Source: Dastarcus helophoroides (lineage: Eukaryota > Arthropoda > Insecta > Coleoptera > Bothrideridae). From it: DNA of 64,000 nucleotides. Below the pieces are notes generated by a model. That model was not told the origin of the DNA. It searched no databases and worked only from the letters and a program-made list of their open reading frames with translations. The stretch spans positions 32,056,626 to 32,120,625 of the forward strand of contig CM053327.1 in NCBI GenBank assembly GCA_028583605.1, written 5' to 3'. This document shows, piece by piece, positions 12,462-23,449 of this stretch. Numbering within the stretch: position 1 is the stretch's first letter; each line of letters starts with the position of its first letter. Position numbers and translations under genes: made by a program.

Positions 12462-12690
12462 ACTTATCTTGAAACACAAATCTTGTCCCCTTATACCAAG
12501 AAAGATTAAAAAACACAATGGAGGTTGCTCTAACGCCATTCGATAGCTAAGCTATTATCTACAGTAGCTTTGGCTATTGAAACGCGTTAGAGCAACCTCT
12601 GTTGTGTTTTCTAATCTTTCTTGGTTTCAGGGGACAAGATTTGTATTTCAATTTTTGAAGATAACCAAGGACCAGTCCCTTCCAGAAAAA
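12462..12690. mobile_element. Foldback family FBH, copy 2
   Basis: Same inverted arms as the copy at 11776 (caagaaagattaaaaaacac and its inverse), with central stems around tagctaagcta. It lies in the PDZ-gene intron about 100 bp upstream (gene sense) of exon 6. The right end reads ccaaggaccagtcccttcc. Confidence 0.7.
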
Positions 12691-13043
12691 TTCTGACAAA
12701 ACTTGACAATGAAACATACAAATTAAAAGAAACTTGTTACCGCTGTATTACGGGTGGAATACTCTATCAAAACCGATAATACAAAATTAAGAAAAAAATT
12801 CCCAATTTTCAAGCACCCTGTACAGTTAAAGATATTTTTAGGCAAATCGTTCCTATCATTTTTTTTCTATCCCTTTTAGTCTACGTGCTACAAACCTACC
12901 CTTACATTTATAATCATAATGCAGCTAATTCCAAATATTTATTTATTAATCCCTCAATATAGGCATTATCTTACACAAATGTCTCAAGTCCAATCAATAT
13001 AAAGCGCATTAAGCCAAAATCTATCTAAAATTTATGGCCTTAC

Positions 13044-13196
13044 CGCGATTATTTTATCTCCTGCTTTTATCCGACCATCCGTCAATGCGGGCTCCCGGAC
13101 TAGAGCTCTTACATAATGTCCTAACGCGCTATCATCTTCCTTGCGGAGCGTGAATCCTAAAGATCCTTGAATTTTATTTAGCGTAACTTCGAATTC
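13044..13196 (-). CDS. PDZ scaffold gene, exon 5 (first half of PDZ2)
   Basis: Codes for residues 265-315 and opens PDZ2: strand FEVTLNK, binding loop GSLGFTL, then the turn GRIKAGDKIIA. The acceptor is attgtag|GAATTC and the donor is GCG|gtaagg, both phase 0. The split of a PDZ domain just after KIIA and before VND matches the next exon exactly. This exon is too short to stand out as an open frame and was found by translating between the splice sites. Confidence 0.93.
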
Positions 13197-14100
13197 CTAC
13201 AATAAAAATAAGAAATTCAGGATGAGGAAATTTATGGCGTACCAATTGCTTCCAGCAGACCGCAATCTTAAATATTGTATTTCTGGGATGGCCTGGCAAT
13301 AAAAATGCAATGAAATTGGAAAAATATCGCCCACTTTTCCCCTCAGTAAATATTAAAATCAGACTTTATGCATTTCTCAGCAGTGCATCGTTCATGATCA
13401 ATATTCCATAGTAATTTGATCAGCGGAAAAAACGCAGACACTTTAAAAACACAGACACAGAAATTAAGGGATATGGAAAATCCCAGATTTATAGGTAATT
13501 TTCAAAAGGCTGTTGCAACTCGAAGAAAAATTGTCATACAGAAAAATCAAAAAAAACAAATTAAAGCTCCAAGTTGCTAGCTGAAAAATCGTGAGTTCAG
13601 AATTTTTGAGCATCAGCAGTTTTTGAATACTTATAAGAGAATCATCCCATGCCCTCCAGGCACCAAAATTCGAGTTAACTTACTGGAATCTGTTAATCAC
13701 TTTAAAAATTGTATAATTTCCACACAAGTACGCCAACAATTTGAGAACGCATAAGGAGATTGCTTTTGCGTTTGCTGGTATGTCACTATTAACTTCAAAG
13801 TGTATGAAATATCGTGTACTTTGGATTCTGGACATAAACATTAATTAGATGTACTCAAAATTATGCGTCATTTAATGGTCTTGGAACATAATGTACAAAT
13901 GATTATTGGAGTTTAATAATAAGTTACACGATTTATGTAACATATAATTTACAGCTGAAGGAGCAATAAATTTTACAATTGTTTAAATGATTACGCTACC
14001 TTGTAATAAATATTACACGATTAAAATGGTAATGCTGAATGTATGGACAAAATTATTCATTTGTTATGTATAATGTTGAATCTTGAACCATTTCAGGTTC
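13197..14100. other. PDZ-gene intron, nothing recognised
   Basis: AT-rich, mostly unique-looking sequence. No exon or known repeat was identified. Confidence 0.4.
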
Positions 14101-17100
14101 CTTTTTTTAAACCTCGTGAAAAAAATTAGAACAATCAAGCTTGAAGTCAAAACATTGTTAATAAGACGAAAAAAACACCTTTCTCAAAACTTTGGGAGAA
14201 AACCTCACCAGTTCAAGTTAAAATTTCGAAGGAAATACAGGAAAAAAATTATACTTTAATCCCGACGAAGACAACTGAATAAAATGTTGAATTTTGGATA
14301 TTTAATCAAAACTTATTTTTTCAATTTCAACATTCTCAACATTTTAATTTTTTTCTGAATGTTTCGTGATAAAACTAGGATTAATTGTTTTTCACAAACG
14401 TCGACTCTTTTGCGAACTTTAAACTTATATGTTTAAAGTTCGAAATTTAACACTAAAATTGATGAATTCAAAAATTCGAGAGGTTTTTTTTATTATACTT
14501 TTAAAACTAAGGTCTTTTCGAGTGAAAAACTGACAATTAAAGAATTAAATTCTGGTTATTCAAAAATGTCAGAAGGTTGAAGTTTAAAAACTCGAAATTC
14601 TTAATTAGTAGGTTTGTCTTTAAGTAAAAAAAAGTAGTAATTATTATTTTACATTAAATGGTTCAATAATATTTATGAATTTTGAGTTACGAATTGGAAT
14701 TGAAATACAAATCTTGTCCCCTGAAAGCAAGAAAAATTAAAAATTACAACAAAGGTTGCTCTAACGCGCTTCGATAGCCAAGCTATCATCTTCAGAGATA
14801 TACTTCTCTCTGAATAGCAAAGCTAACATCTTTAGGGTATCTCTCTTGTTTTTCAGAGTATCTCTTGAAAATAATAGCTTGGCTATCGAAATGCGTTAGA
14901 ACAACCTTTGTTGTGTTTTTGAATCGTTCTTGGTTACAGGGGATACAACTTGTATTTCAATTTTTAAAGATAACCGTGGATCAGTCCGTTTCACCAAAAA
15001 AATGAATTGAAATGTTAAGAAAGAAAAAAAAAGAAAAAAAAAAAGATTAGAGTAATTGTAAACTTAGAATTTCGAAAAAAGTAAGAACCTTGAAACAATT
15101 CGAGATTTTAAAAAACATGTCAAATTTCAGCTAGAAATTATGTGAAAAATATTTTAGAAAAATAGCAAAAGAACATAACATTTATTGAAGTTCCAAGTAT
15201 AAGATGAAATCTATTTAATAAACCTTGAAATTTTGAAACTTTTTCAAGAGTAGTCACACAACTTTGCAAAAATATCGAGATTTAAAAAAAATAAAAATTG
15301 TCACTCAGATTCTGGAAAAAACTGAAATTTTCTGAAAGTTGAATATTGAAGAAAAGCTAAAGTTATCAGAAACGTCGACCATCTTCAAGAAAAGTTGAAA
15401 TTTTAAAAAATGTCGAAACTTTGAAGGTCAAATTCCCAAAAGAAAATAAGGATTTTAAGAAAAAGGCGAGGATTTTGAAAAAAATATAGTCGATATTTTC
15501 AATGATTTCGGGCATTTTAAAAAAGGCGAAATTTTGGAAAAATATCGACATTTAAAATAAATTGCAGAATTTTCAATCAGACTTTCAAAGAATCTGAACC
15601 TTTTGAATATTGAACAAATGTCAAAATTATCAAAATAGTTAAAATTTTGAAAAGGCAAAGTTTTGGAAAAAGGAGATTTGATTGAAAATTGTCACGAAAA
15701 AAAAATAAATAAATAAAAAATTAAAAATATAAATAAAATTTTGAAAGAATGTCAAACTTCTCAAAAAAAGATAATTTTTCAAAAAAGAAAAAACTTGGAA
15801 AAAAGTCGACGATTTAAAAGGTGTCGTAATTTTTAGAAAAATTCGAAATGTTGCGAAAGAGTCGAAAATTTCAAAAAAAATTTTAAGAAATGTCTGATTT
15901 AAAAAAAATCAAAACTTTTACAAGTAAAGAATCGAAAGTTTGCAAAATATGTCGAAATGGTGAAAATTGTTGAAATAAAAAAGATGATTGAACATTTTTA
16001 TAATTTTTGAGATAAAGTGGCTAAAATTCTAAAAAATCCCAACATTTAAAAAAGCCGAAATTTTCAATAAAGTGGGAATTTAAAAATAGGTCGCAAATTT
16101 GAAAAAAGTCCAGATTTAAGAAAAGATCAAAATTTTTTAAAAAATAGCCGGAAATATTAAAAATTTGTTGAAATTTTGATGCTTTTTTAATTTTGAAAAA
16201 TAGACGAAATATTTAAAAAATCTGAAAATTTGGGAATATGGCGAACATTTTTAAAAGATGTCTAAAATTTAAAAAAAAGATTTAAAAAAAAATCGAAATT
16301 TTCAGCCAAATTTTAAATTTTTTTAAATTTCGGAAGCCAAAATATTAAAAAAAAAACCAAAATTATCAGATAGATTAAAATTTTCAAAAGTCAAATTATT
16401 GGAAAGTTAAAATTTTGGAAAAAGTTGAAATTTTATGTCACAATTTTCAAAAATTTATAATTTTGACAAAATTTCGACATTTTCATAAAAGATCATGATT
16501 TTCTAAAAAAAATCGAAATTTTCAAAGATATTCAAAAATAAAAAAATAACGAAATTTTCCGAAAAAAATCGAAAAATAGTCGAAAATTTCAAAAAAGTCG
16601 AGATATTATAAAAATATCACGATTTAAGAAAATCGAAACTGCAAAAAAAACGTCGAAATTTTTAAAAATGGTTGACATTTCAAAAATAGTCAAACTTATT
16701 AAACATCGAAATTTTCAATAATAAAATTTTAAAAAAAGTAAAAAATTTAAAAAGTTCTAATTTCCAAAAAAGTTCAGCTCTAAAAAAATCTACGTTTTCA
16801 AAAAAACTAGGAAAGTTCAAGGGGTGGAGACTTTTAAAAAATAACGAAATATTTAAAAAGATTTACAAAAAAAGAACAGAACACCAAAAAGTCGAAATTT
16901 TTACGAAAAATAGCGAAATATTCTGTAAAAAATCGAAAAATAGTCGAAAATTTCAAAAAAGTCGACATTTTATAAAAATGTCTCGATTTAAAAAAATTAA
17001 AACTGCCAAAAGTTGGAATTTTCTTGACAGTTAAAAAATAGTCGAAGTTACTAATAATTGAAATTTTCAATAAAAAAAGAAGAGTCAAAAATTTAAAAAA

Positions 17101-17168
17101 TCATATTTTCTAAAAAAGGAAAAAATCTACATTTTTGGAAAAATTAAGAATTTTCAAGGGGTGAAAAT
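14101..17168. repeat. A-rich degenerate repeat block
   Basis: Plus strand is strongly A-rich and made of imperfect words such as gtcgaaatttt and tttcaaaaaa. One FBH foldback copy (14698-15001) is nested in it. All long open frames inside are low-complexity Lys/Asn/Phe strings and are not genes. Confidence 0.7.
14698..15001. mobile_element. Foldback family FBH, copy 3
   Basis: Inverted arms aaatacaaatcttgtcccct (left) and the matching inverse tgtatttcaa (right), an enlarged centre, and the right end agtccgtttcacc followed by an A run. Confidence 0.75.
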
Positions 17169-19435
17169 TTGAAAAAAAACGAAATTTTTAAAAAGATTGA
17201 CAAAAAAAACAGAATACCGAAGTCGAAATTTTTAGGAAAATATGAAAATTTTCAAAACAGTGTACACAAGGCTTCGGAAAAATCAACACTTAAAAATAAC
17301 GAAAAAAGTCGATATTTGGAGAAAAGTCTAAATTTTGCAATAAAACTGAAATTTGGAAAAAATCGAACTTTTCAAAAAACTCGACATCATCAAACATTTT
17401 TCATTGTCAAGATTTCAAAGAAATCTAATGGAATGGTGGACATTTTGAAAATATATGAACATTTTCAAAAAGATTTACAAAAAAATAGAAAAACACCGAA
17501 AAGTCGAATTTTTTATGAAAATATGAAAATTTTCAAAACACCATACACAGAGTTTCGGAAGAGTCAGAACTTAAAAATAACGAAAAAGTCGAGATTTTCA
17601 ATTTTCAGAAAAAAAGTCTAAATTTTGCAATAAAATTGAAATTTGGAACAAATCCAACCTTTCAAAAAACGCCACCTTATCAAAAATTTTCATTGTCAAA
17701 GTTTTTAAAGAAATGTAAAATTTTTGGATAATAACATTTATGAAAATTTGGAAATTATCAGAAAAGTCGAAATTTTGAAAGTTAAAATTTTGGAAAAATC
17801 GAAATTTTGGATAGAGTTGGAGTTTTCGAAAAAATCGAAATTTTGAAATGATCGAAATTTTGAGAGAAATTTAGTCATCACTCGACATTGCTGCGAAATT
17901 TAATTTTTTTGAAAAAATAGAGATTTCTGAAAAACTGAAATTTTCAAAAGGTGGGATCGAAAAAAAGAACGAATTTTTCAGTAAAGGAAACAGTATTGAA
18001 GTAAAGTCGAACTTTTGCAAAGAGTCTGAGCCAAACTTGAAGCGGGGAAAATTTCAAAAAAAAAAGTACAAATTTTGCAATAAAATTGAAATTTGGAAAA
18101 AATCTAACCTTTCAAAAAACGCGACATTATGAAAAATTTTCATTGTCAAGTTTTTAAACAAATTTAAAATTTTTGGATAATAACATTTATGAAAATCTCT
18201 AAATTATCAGAAAAGTCGAAATTTTGAAAGTTAAAATTTTGGCAAAATCGAAATTTTGGATAGAGTTGGAATTTTGAAAAGATCGAAATTTTGAGAAAAA
18301 TTCAGTCATCTCTGGACATTGCTACAAAATTTAAAATTTTCTGAAAAAATGGATTTCTGAAAAACTGAAATTTTCAAGAGATGGTATCGAAAAAAGAACG
18401 AATTTTTCAGTAAAGGAAACATTTTTAAAATAAAGTCGAACTTTTGCAGAGCCTGAACCAAACTTAAAGGGGCGAAAATTTCAAAAATAAAAAGTCTAAA
18501 TTTTGCAATAAAATTGAAATTTGGAAAAAATTTAACCTTTCAAAACACGCGACATTATGAAAAATTTTCATTGTCAAGTTTTTAAAGAAATGTAAAATTT
18601 TTGGATAGTAACATTTATGAAAATTTCGAAATTATCAGAAAATGTCGAAATTTTGAAAGTTAAAATTTTGGAAAAATCCAAATTTTGGACAGAGCTGGAA
18701 TTTTCGCAAAAATCGAAATTTTGGATACAGTTGAAATTTTGAAAAGATCCAAATTTTGAGAGAAATTTAGTCATCACATTGTTACAAAATTTAAAACTTT
18801 TTGAAAAAATAGAGATTTCTGAAAAACTGAAATTTTCAAAAGGCGGGATCGAAAAAAGAACGAATTTTTCAGTAAAGGAAATATTTTTAAAATAAAGTCG
18901 AACTTTTGCAAAGAGTCTAAGCCAAATTTAAAGGGGCGAACATTTCAAAAAGAAGTCTAAATTTTGCAATAAAATTGAAATTTGCAAAAAATCTAACCTT
19001 AGAAAAAACGCGACTTTAAGAAAAATTTTCATGGTCAAGTTATTAAAGAAATCTAAAATTTTTGGATATTAACACATTTATGAAAGTCTCTAAACTATCA
19101 GAAAAGTCGAAATTTTGAAAGTTAAAATTTTGGTAAAATCGAAATTTTGGATAGTTGGAATTTTCGCAAAAATCGAAATATTGGATAGAGTTGAAATTTT
19201 GAAAAGATCGAAATTTTGAGAGAAATTCAGTTATAACTCGACATTGTTACAAAATTTAAAACTTTTCGAAAAAATAGAGATTTCTGAAAAACTGAAATTT
19301 TCAAAAGGTGGGATCGAAAAAAGAACGAAATTTTCAGTAAAGGAAACATTTTTAAAATAAAGTCGAACTTTTGAAGAATCTAAACCAATTTAAAGTGGCG
19401 AAAATTTAAAAAAAATCGAAATTTTGGATAAATGT
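17169..19435. repeat. Higher-order tandem array, unit about 430-460 bp
   Basis: The word ttttgcaataaaa recurs at 17333, 17623, 18073, 18501 and 18962, giving steps of 290, 450, 428 and 461. Other words move with it: gaaaaattttcattgtcaag, gggatcgaaaaaagaacgaa and ttttcagtaaaggaaac. So about four long units plus one short one are built from the same low-complexity material as the flanks, then amplified in tandem. Confidence 0.85.
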
Positions 19436-19980
19436 CGTGTGATCAGTTACATATCGGCTGGTGTTTAAATGAACTTACAAATTAATTATGCGCTTTTACC
19501 CCATCCTGGACAAACAAAAGAGAATTCTGTATATTATAAAAACCACAACATTATATCGCAGTAATCGTTTTTAAATAAACCGAATTTAGCATAAAATTGC
19601 GTAAAATTTTTCTAGTGATATCGGTATCAGTTATTTAATTAGAAACATTACATACAAACCGAAGTAACTTTAACGGAAGCATTCACTTTAGGTATGGAGA
19701 CTCTTGTTCAATCACGTATAAAACTGTTTAAAACTGCAGTACAATTCACTACTATCTGCTTAAAAAAAATCAAAAAGCAGATGCTAAACTTAATCAGTTC
19801 GAAGAAACAATATACAAATACATGGGCTCTCTGAAAAGTTTTACGATGTGGACGGCAACAAATTGGTTGGATTTTAATAAGTTGATTTTTAGTAAGTTAT
19901 TACTAAAATTTGAATATGTGCAGGACTTCGCACGGATTAGATATTTTCTAATACTTTAACGGAATATGGGATTTTAAGTT
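19436..19980. other. PDZ-gene intron, nothing recognised
   Basis: Less repetitive sequence between the tandem array and the hammerhead repeat. No exon seen. Confidence 0.4.
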
Positions 19981-19985
19981 TGAAA

Positions 19986-20028
19986 ACCAAAGACCGGTTT
20001 CGATCTTGTTAGATCTCGTCAGTTTGGT
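19986..20028 (-). ncRNA. Hammerhead ribozyme motif, sense to the PDZ gene
   Basis: On the minus strand the order is stem I strand ACCAAA, CUGACGA, stem II GAUCU/AGAUC with an AACA loop, GAAA, stem III CC/GG, GUC, and the second stem I strand UUUGGU. All catalytic-core positions (CUGANGA, GAAA, UH) are present and stem I pairs over 6 bp. Stem III has no loop, as in hammerheads thought to act as dimers. Predicted cleavage follows the C of GUC (19992/19991). It lies about 340 nt after the 5' splice site of exon 4, in the transcribed strand. Confidence 0.8.
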
Positions 20029-20070
20029 ATAACATATACCAAGTTTCATCATCAGTTTGGTATATGATAT

Positions 20071-20113
20071 ACCAAACTGACGAGATCTAACAAGATCGAA
20101 ACCAGTCTTTGGT
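20071..20113 (+). ncRNA. Hammerhead ribozyme motif, head-to-head partner
   Basis: Plus-strand ACCAAA, CUGACGA, GAUCU-AACA-AGAUC, GAAA, CCAGUC, UUUGGU. The core and stems I and II are intact. Stem III has only one good pair because GG became AG. It forms an inverted pair with the minus-strand copy at 19986-20028, separated by about 40 bp. Confidence 0.65.
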
Positions 20114-20368
20114 TTCCAGATTTCGAATGTAATAAATGTTGGTCTATTGGTCTGTGCATTAGAATCCTTGTCTTCCGGGAACTTTCCTATAGAGCAACCG
20201 CTTCGCTAGGTGGCAGTGTTTCAACTGTTGGTAGTTCAGCTGCCTATGATTCACTATACACGCCTAGAGAGCTGCATGAATTTGCAGTCTAGATTGCATT
20301 AAACTTGCATACAAAATATGGCATTATTGATCTATTTATGTTTCTTTAAGTTTTTTAAGACAACTTAC

Positions 20369-20560
20369 CCCATGGTAATAGTCGTCTTCAGGATTGATAT
20401 ATGATCCATGTGGCAAATTTAGACTAGAGGGTGGTTCTCGTCGAGGTGGTGGAGGAGGAACTTCAGAGATAGGGCTTACGCAACTTAACACGTCGGGTGG
20501 GGGTCTGCAAACTTTCAGTTCCACTTGGTTAGACGTCGTCCTTAATACTTCTAAAGCTTC
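20369..20560 (-). CDS. PDZ scaffold gene, exon 4 (end of PDZ1 and Pro-rich linker)
   Basis: Codes for residues 201-264. It completes PDZ1 with helix alpha-B (EALEVLRTT) and the last strand (QVELKVCRP). A proline-rich linker follows (SEVPPPPPRREPP), a possible SH3 or EVH1 ligand. The acceptor is tttgcag|GAA and the donor is CATGGG|gtaagt, both phase 0. The intron between exons 3 and 4 is only 420 bp, the second shortest found in this gene; the others range from about 0.7 to 11 kb. A hammerhead-bearing repeat begins about 55 nt into the following intron. Confidence 0.93.
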
Positions 20561-20980
20561 CTGCAAATTTACATATTTAATTGAATTATGACACTTTCTT
20601 AATGTATATTCAGCGCTTCTCCATTAAAGATAGCGTTATGTAAATAGTTGTTATGTAGTTTCCCAGCTCATGTAAATTAATGTGTTTGAGAAAATACCCC
20701 CCTTCAATGTCTTAACAAGCTTCCTTGAATTAACGTCATTAAGTTATTTTTATGTAACAGTTAAGGATTTAAAGCAAGAGCTATACGAATTTAAAATTTT
20801 GTTTGCACTTTTAACATAAAACGTACAACTTGAACGGTTTTCGATCGTTTGTTTATAATGGAAGATTTTATAGTTACTTTTCCTTGCCAAGTGACTGAGA
20901 GATGCGATATTAATGTTTAATTCATTTCCACGTTAATAAATTTTGTCAAATATCTATGGATATTGGTAAAAAATACTCAC
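20561..20980. other. PDZ1 internal intron
   Basis: 420-bp intron between exons 3 and 4, AT-rich, with no repeat recognised. Confidence 0.7.
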
Positions 20981-21189
20981 GTAATTTGTAAGACCGGTAA
21001 GCGTAATTCCATTGGCTTCTAGTAATAGATCTCCTACATTTAAATATCCACACTGCATGGCTGGCTGAAGTGGAAACAGTCTTTTGATTCTAATAAGGCC
21101 GGGCCAAGATCCGCCGCTATCTATGCCTCCGGTAACACTTAATCCAAGCCCTCTCGAGCCCTTTGTTAGTCTTACCGCAAAGGTACTTT
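20981..21189 (-). CDS. PDZ scaffold gene, exon 3 (first half of PDZ1)
   Basis: Codes for residues 131-200. It opens PDZ1: the first strand STFAVRL, the carboxylate-binding loop RGLGLSV (GLGL at about residues 144-147), a strand GLIRIKRLFP, and the typical turn LNVGDLLLEANG. The acceptor is ttgttgcag|AAAG (phase 1 in) and the donor is TAC|gtgagt (phase 0 out). PDZ domains bind C-terminal tails of membrane and signalling proteins. The position that sets class I specificity (alpha-B1, usually His) appears to be Asn199 here, so ligand preference may be atypical. A dead mariner copy lies directly upstream of the acceptor. Confidence 0.93.
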
Positions 21190-21191
21190 CT

Positions 21192-21720
21192 GCAACAATA
21201 CATCAAAACATCAATTTGCATTATATTCATGTTTTAGTTGAGTAGTGATTCACTTGACAAAATACGTGTACAAATTTCTAAGAATCTGTTCAATTGTACG
21301 TTGTCTCCCTCAAAATGATTCCCTTGGGAGGCCACGCAGCGTTGGAGACGATTCTTCCACTCTTTATAGCAGTGCTGGAATCGGGTTACTGGAATAGTCT
21401 TCAGCTGGTCAGTTACAACCGTTTGAATATTTTCAATTGTTCCAAGTCCTTCGAGATAAATGTTTAATCTTGGGAAGAGAAAAAAGTCACAAGGACTCAA
21501 GTCAGGTGAGTGAGAAGGCTGAGGAGCTAAATGAATGCTCCTATTGGCCAAAAACTCATTTATAGAAATTGCTGCGTGACAAGGCATATTGCCATGATGT
21601 CAATTGTTCTTCATATTTAGTCTTACACACATGACCCTTTTTCGGAGTCTTTCGAGAACCTCTCGGTAGACATGTCGTACATTGTCACTCATTTTTAGAA
21701 TACACTACGAAAACCGTTTT
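21192..21720 (-). pseudogene. Mariner transposase relic, internally deleted and inactive
   Basis: Minus-strand frame 21587-21234 reads PCHAAISINEFLANRSIHLA, then SPDLSPCDFFLFPRLN, the C-terminal half of a mariner transposase including the third catalytic Asp (motif SPDLSPCDF). Upstream, after a stop, HHGNMPCHA replaces the usual HDNAPCHT-type box, so the second catalytic Asp is Gly. A short further piece (VYREVLERLRKRV) continues to about 21700. The N-terminal DNA-binding half is missing. The stop codon lies only about 45 bp before the acceptor of PDZ exon 3. Confidence 0.85.
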
Positions 21721-21779
21721 CACGGGAAAAACGATAACGGATAACCAAATGAATCCATCGAGTTCAAACTCGTACCGAA

Positions 21780-22020
21780 AGTGTATCATACAGTGTTGCC
21801 ATTATTTGAAGGTAAAATTCCATACATAGGCAGTTAAAATTACCGTATTTTCACAAAAATTACCGTACGCTATTTATTACCTGTTAGCCTTCTTAAACAC
21901 GTTTATTTATTGATTGAACACGTTACACAGGTATTAACAAATACACTAGAAAACTTGAAAAAATTTATTGACTTTTTCTGAAATAAAAATTGCAAGAGCG
22001 TAGAAAGTACATCAATTTGA
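21780..22020. other. PDZ-gene intron, nothing recognised
   Basis: AT-rich spacer between the mariner relic and the low-complexity block. Confidence 0.35.
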
Positions 22021-23100
22021 AAAAAAAATAATCACGGAATGTTGACTTTTTCTCCTCTAAATTCCTGGATTAAGGTCAAAATTTCGAAAAAAATTCAAAA
22101 TTTGGAGTTTAAAGTCGAAATTTCTAGAAAAAAGTTGAAATTTCAATTCTTAAATCAAAATTTAACGATCAAAGTCGAAATGTTACAAAGGCGTAGAAAG
22201 ATCAGCGATTTAAAAAACGACTTTTTTCTCAAATTTCGAGTTTTCTTTCTCAAATTTTAACTTTTTTCTCAAAATTTCGACTTTTTCTGGAAATTACGAT
22301 CTTAATATCGAAATTTCGACATTTTTCTCGAAATTTTGACCTTGATATCGGAATTTCGACATTTTTCTCGAAAGTTCGACTTTAGCTCAAAATTTCGACT
22401 TTTTTTCTAGAAATTTCGACTCTTATTCTCGAATTTCGACCTACGCGTTTCTCAAATTTCGACTTTTTTGCTCGAAATTATGACTTTTTTCTCACATTTT
22501 GACTTTGTTCTCGAAATATTTCGAAATTTCGACGTATTTTCTCGAAATTTCGAGAAAAATGTAAGTCGACTATAAACTCAAAATTTTGACTTTTGTTGGG
22601 AAAGGGGAGTGATGGGCAACTGTTATCTGCCTAATTAAACCGTAGAGTATAGAAATTTCAACTTATTCTCGAAATTTCGAGAAAAAATTCGATATCAAAG
22701 TCGAAGTTTCGAGAAAAAAGTGTAATTTTCGAGAAAAAAGTCGAAATTTCAAGTGTAAAGTCGAAATTTCGAGTTTAAAGCCGAAATTTTGAGATTAAAG
22801 TCGAAATTTCAAGAAAAAGAGTAGAAATTTGGAAAAAAAAATGGAAATTTTGAGAAAAAAGTCGACATTTCTAAAAATAATTTTTTTAAATCAATGTCTT
22901 TTCTACGCTTTTGTAAAATGTGAACATTTCTAAATATATTTTTTTTTAATCAATGCCCTTTCTGCGCTTTTGTAAAATGTCTACTTTGAACGCAACATTT
23001 CGACGTTTTTCTCGAAAATTCTACTAAAATGTCAAGAAAAAAGTCGAAAATTTGGGTAATAAATTATTGAAATTACTGAACGCAACCTACTGCTAAGTGT
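22021..23100. repeat. Inverted low-complexity block (T-rich then A-rich)
   Basis: From 22240 to about 22610 the plus strand is T-rich (tcgaaatttcgactttttt). From about 22660 to 23060 it is the opposite (gagaaaaaagtcgaaatttc). The switch sits at a short non-repetitive piece, about 22590-22655. The two halves can pair imperfectly over several hundred bases. Confidence 0.75.
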
Positions 23101-23229
23101 CAATATTAAATTGTAAAGGGGTTGGTGCTTAGAATATATTCTTATATTCTAAGGGTTGGGGGGAGGGGGGGGGATCTGCCTGACCTAACCATAGAATAAG
23201 AAATTTCCTTACAACCTTAGCGCAACTTT

Positions 23230-23410
23230 CCACGTTGATTTGTTTTAATATAGGTCCATCTAATGTCACCTAATAAATAATTAGAAGCTCGATAGGCAGC
23301 TAAATATACACATGATCGTATCAGCGAATTTGAACAAATTATTTTGCAATCTGCACTAACTCTTTAATGTATTGCATAGCTGATTAAACTCGTTTTATTA
23401 CGTTTAACTT
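23230..23410. repeat. Dispersed repeat shared with 57.2 kb
   Basis: The words aggcagctaaatat, atcgtatca and gaatttgaacaaa occur in the same order at 23290-23350 and 57250-57290, with similar flanks. This is probably a fragment of one transposable-element family. No coding content was seen. Confidence 0.6.
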
Positions 23411-23449
23411 ATATAGTTTTATTACATTTACCTTAATATAACCTGAAAA

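Larger units (their letters stand above)
19986..20312. mobile_element. Retrozyme-like hammerhead repeat, truncated locus
   Basis: Two inverted hammerheads followed on the plus strand by about 200 bp that match the body of the repeat at 25.7-26.6 kb (shared words gcaaccgcttcgctaggtgg and cagctgcctatgattcacta). It ends near cttgcatac, about 55 nt from the exon 4 donor. Confidence 0.75.

Noticed and set aside
17169..17621. 150-residue open frame on the plus strand
   Set aside because: Lys/Asn/Phe-rich translation of the A-rich tandem repeat; no domain, and not kept in the other units.
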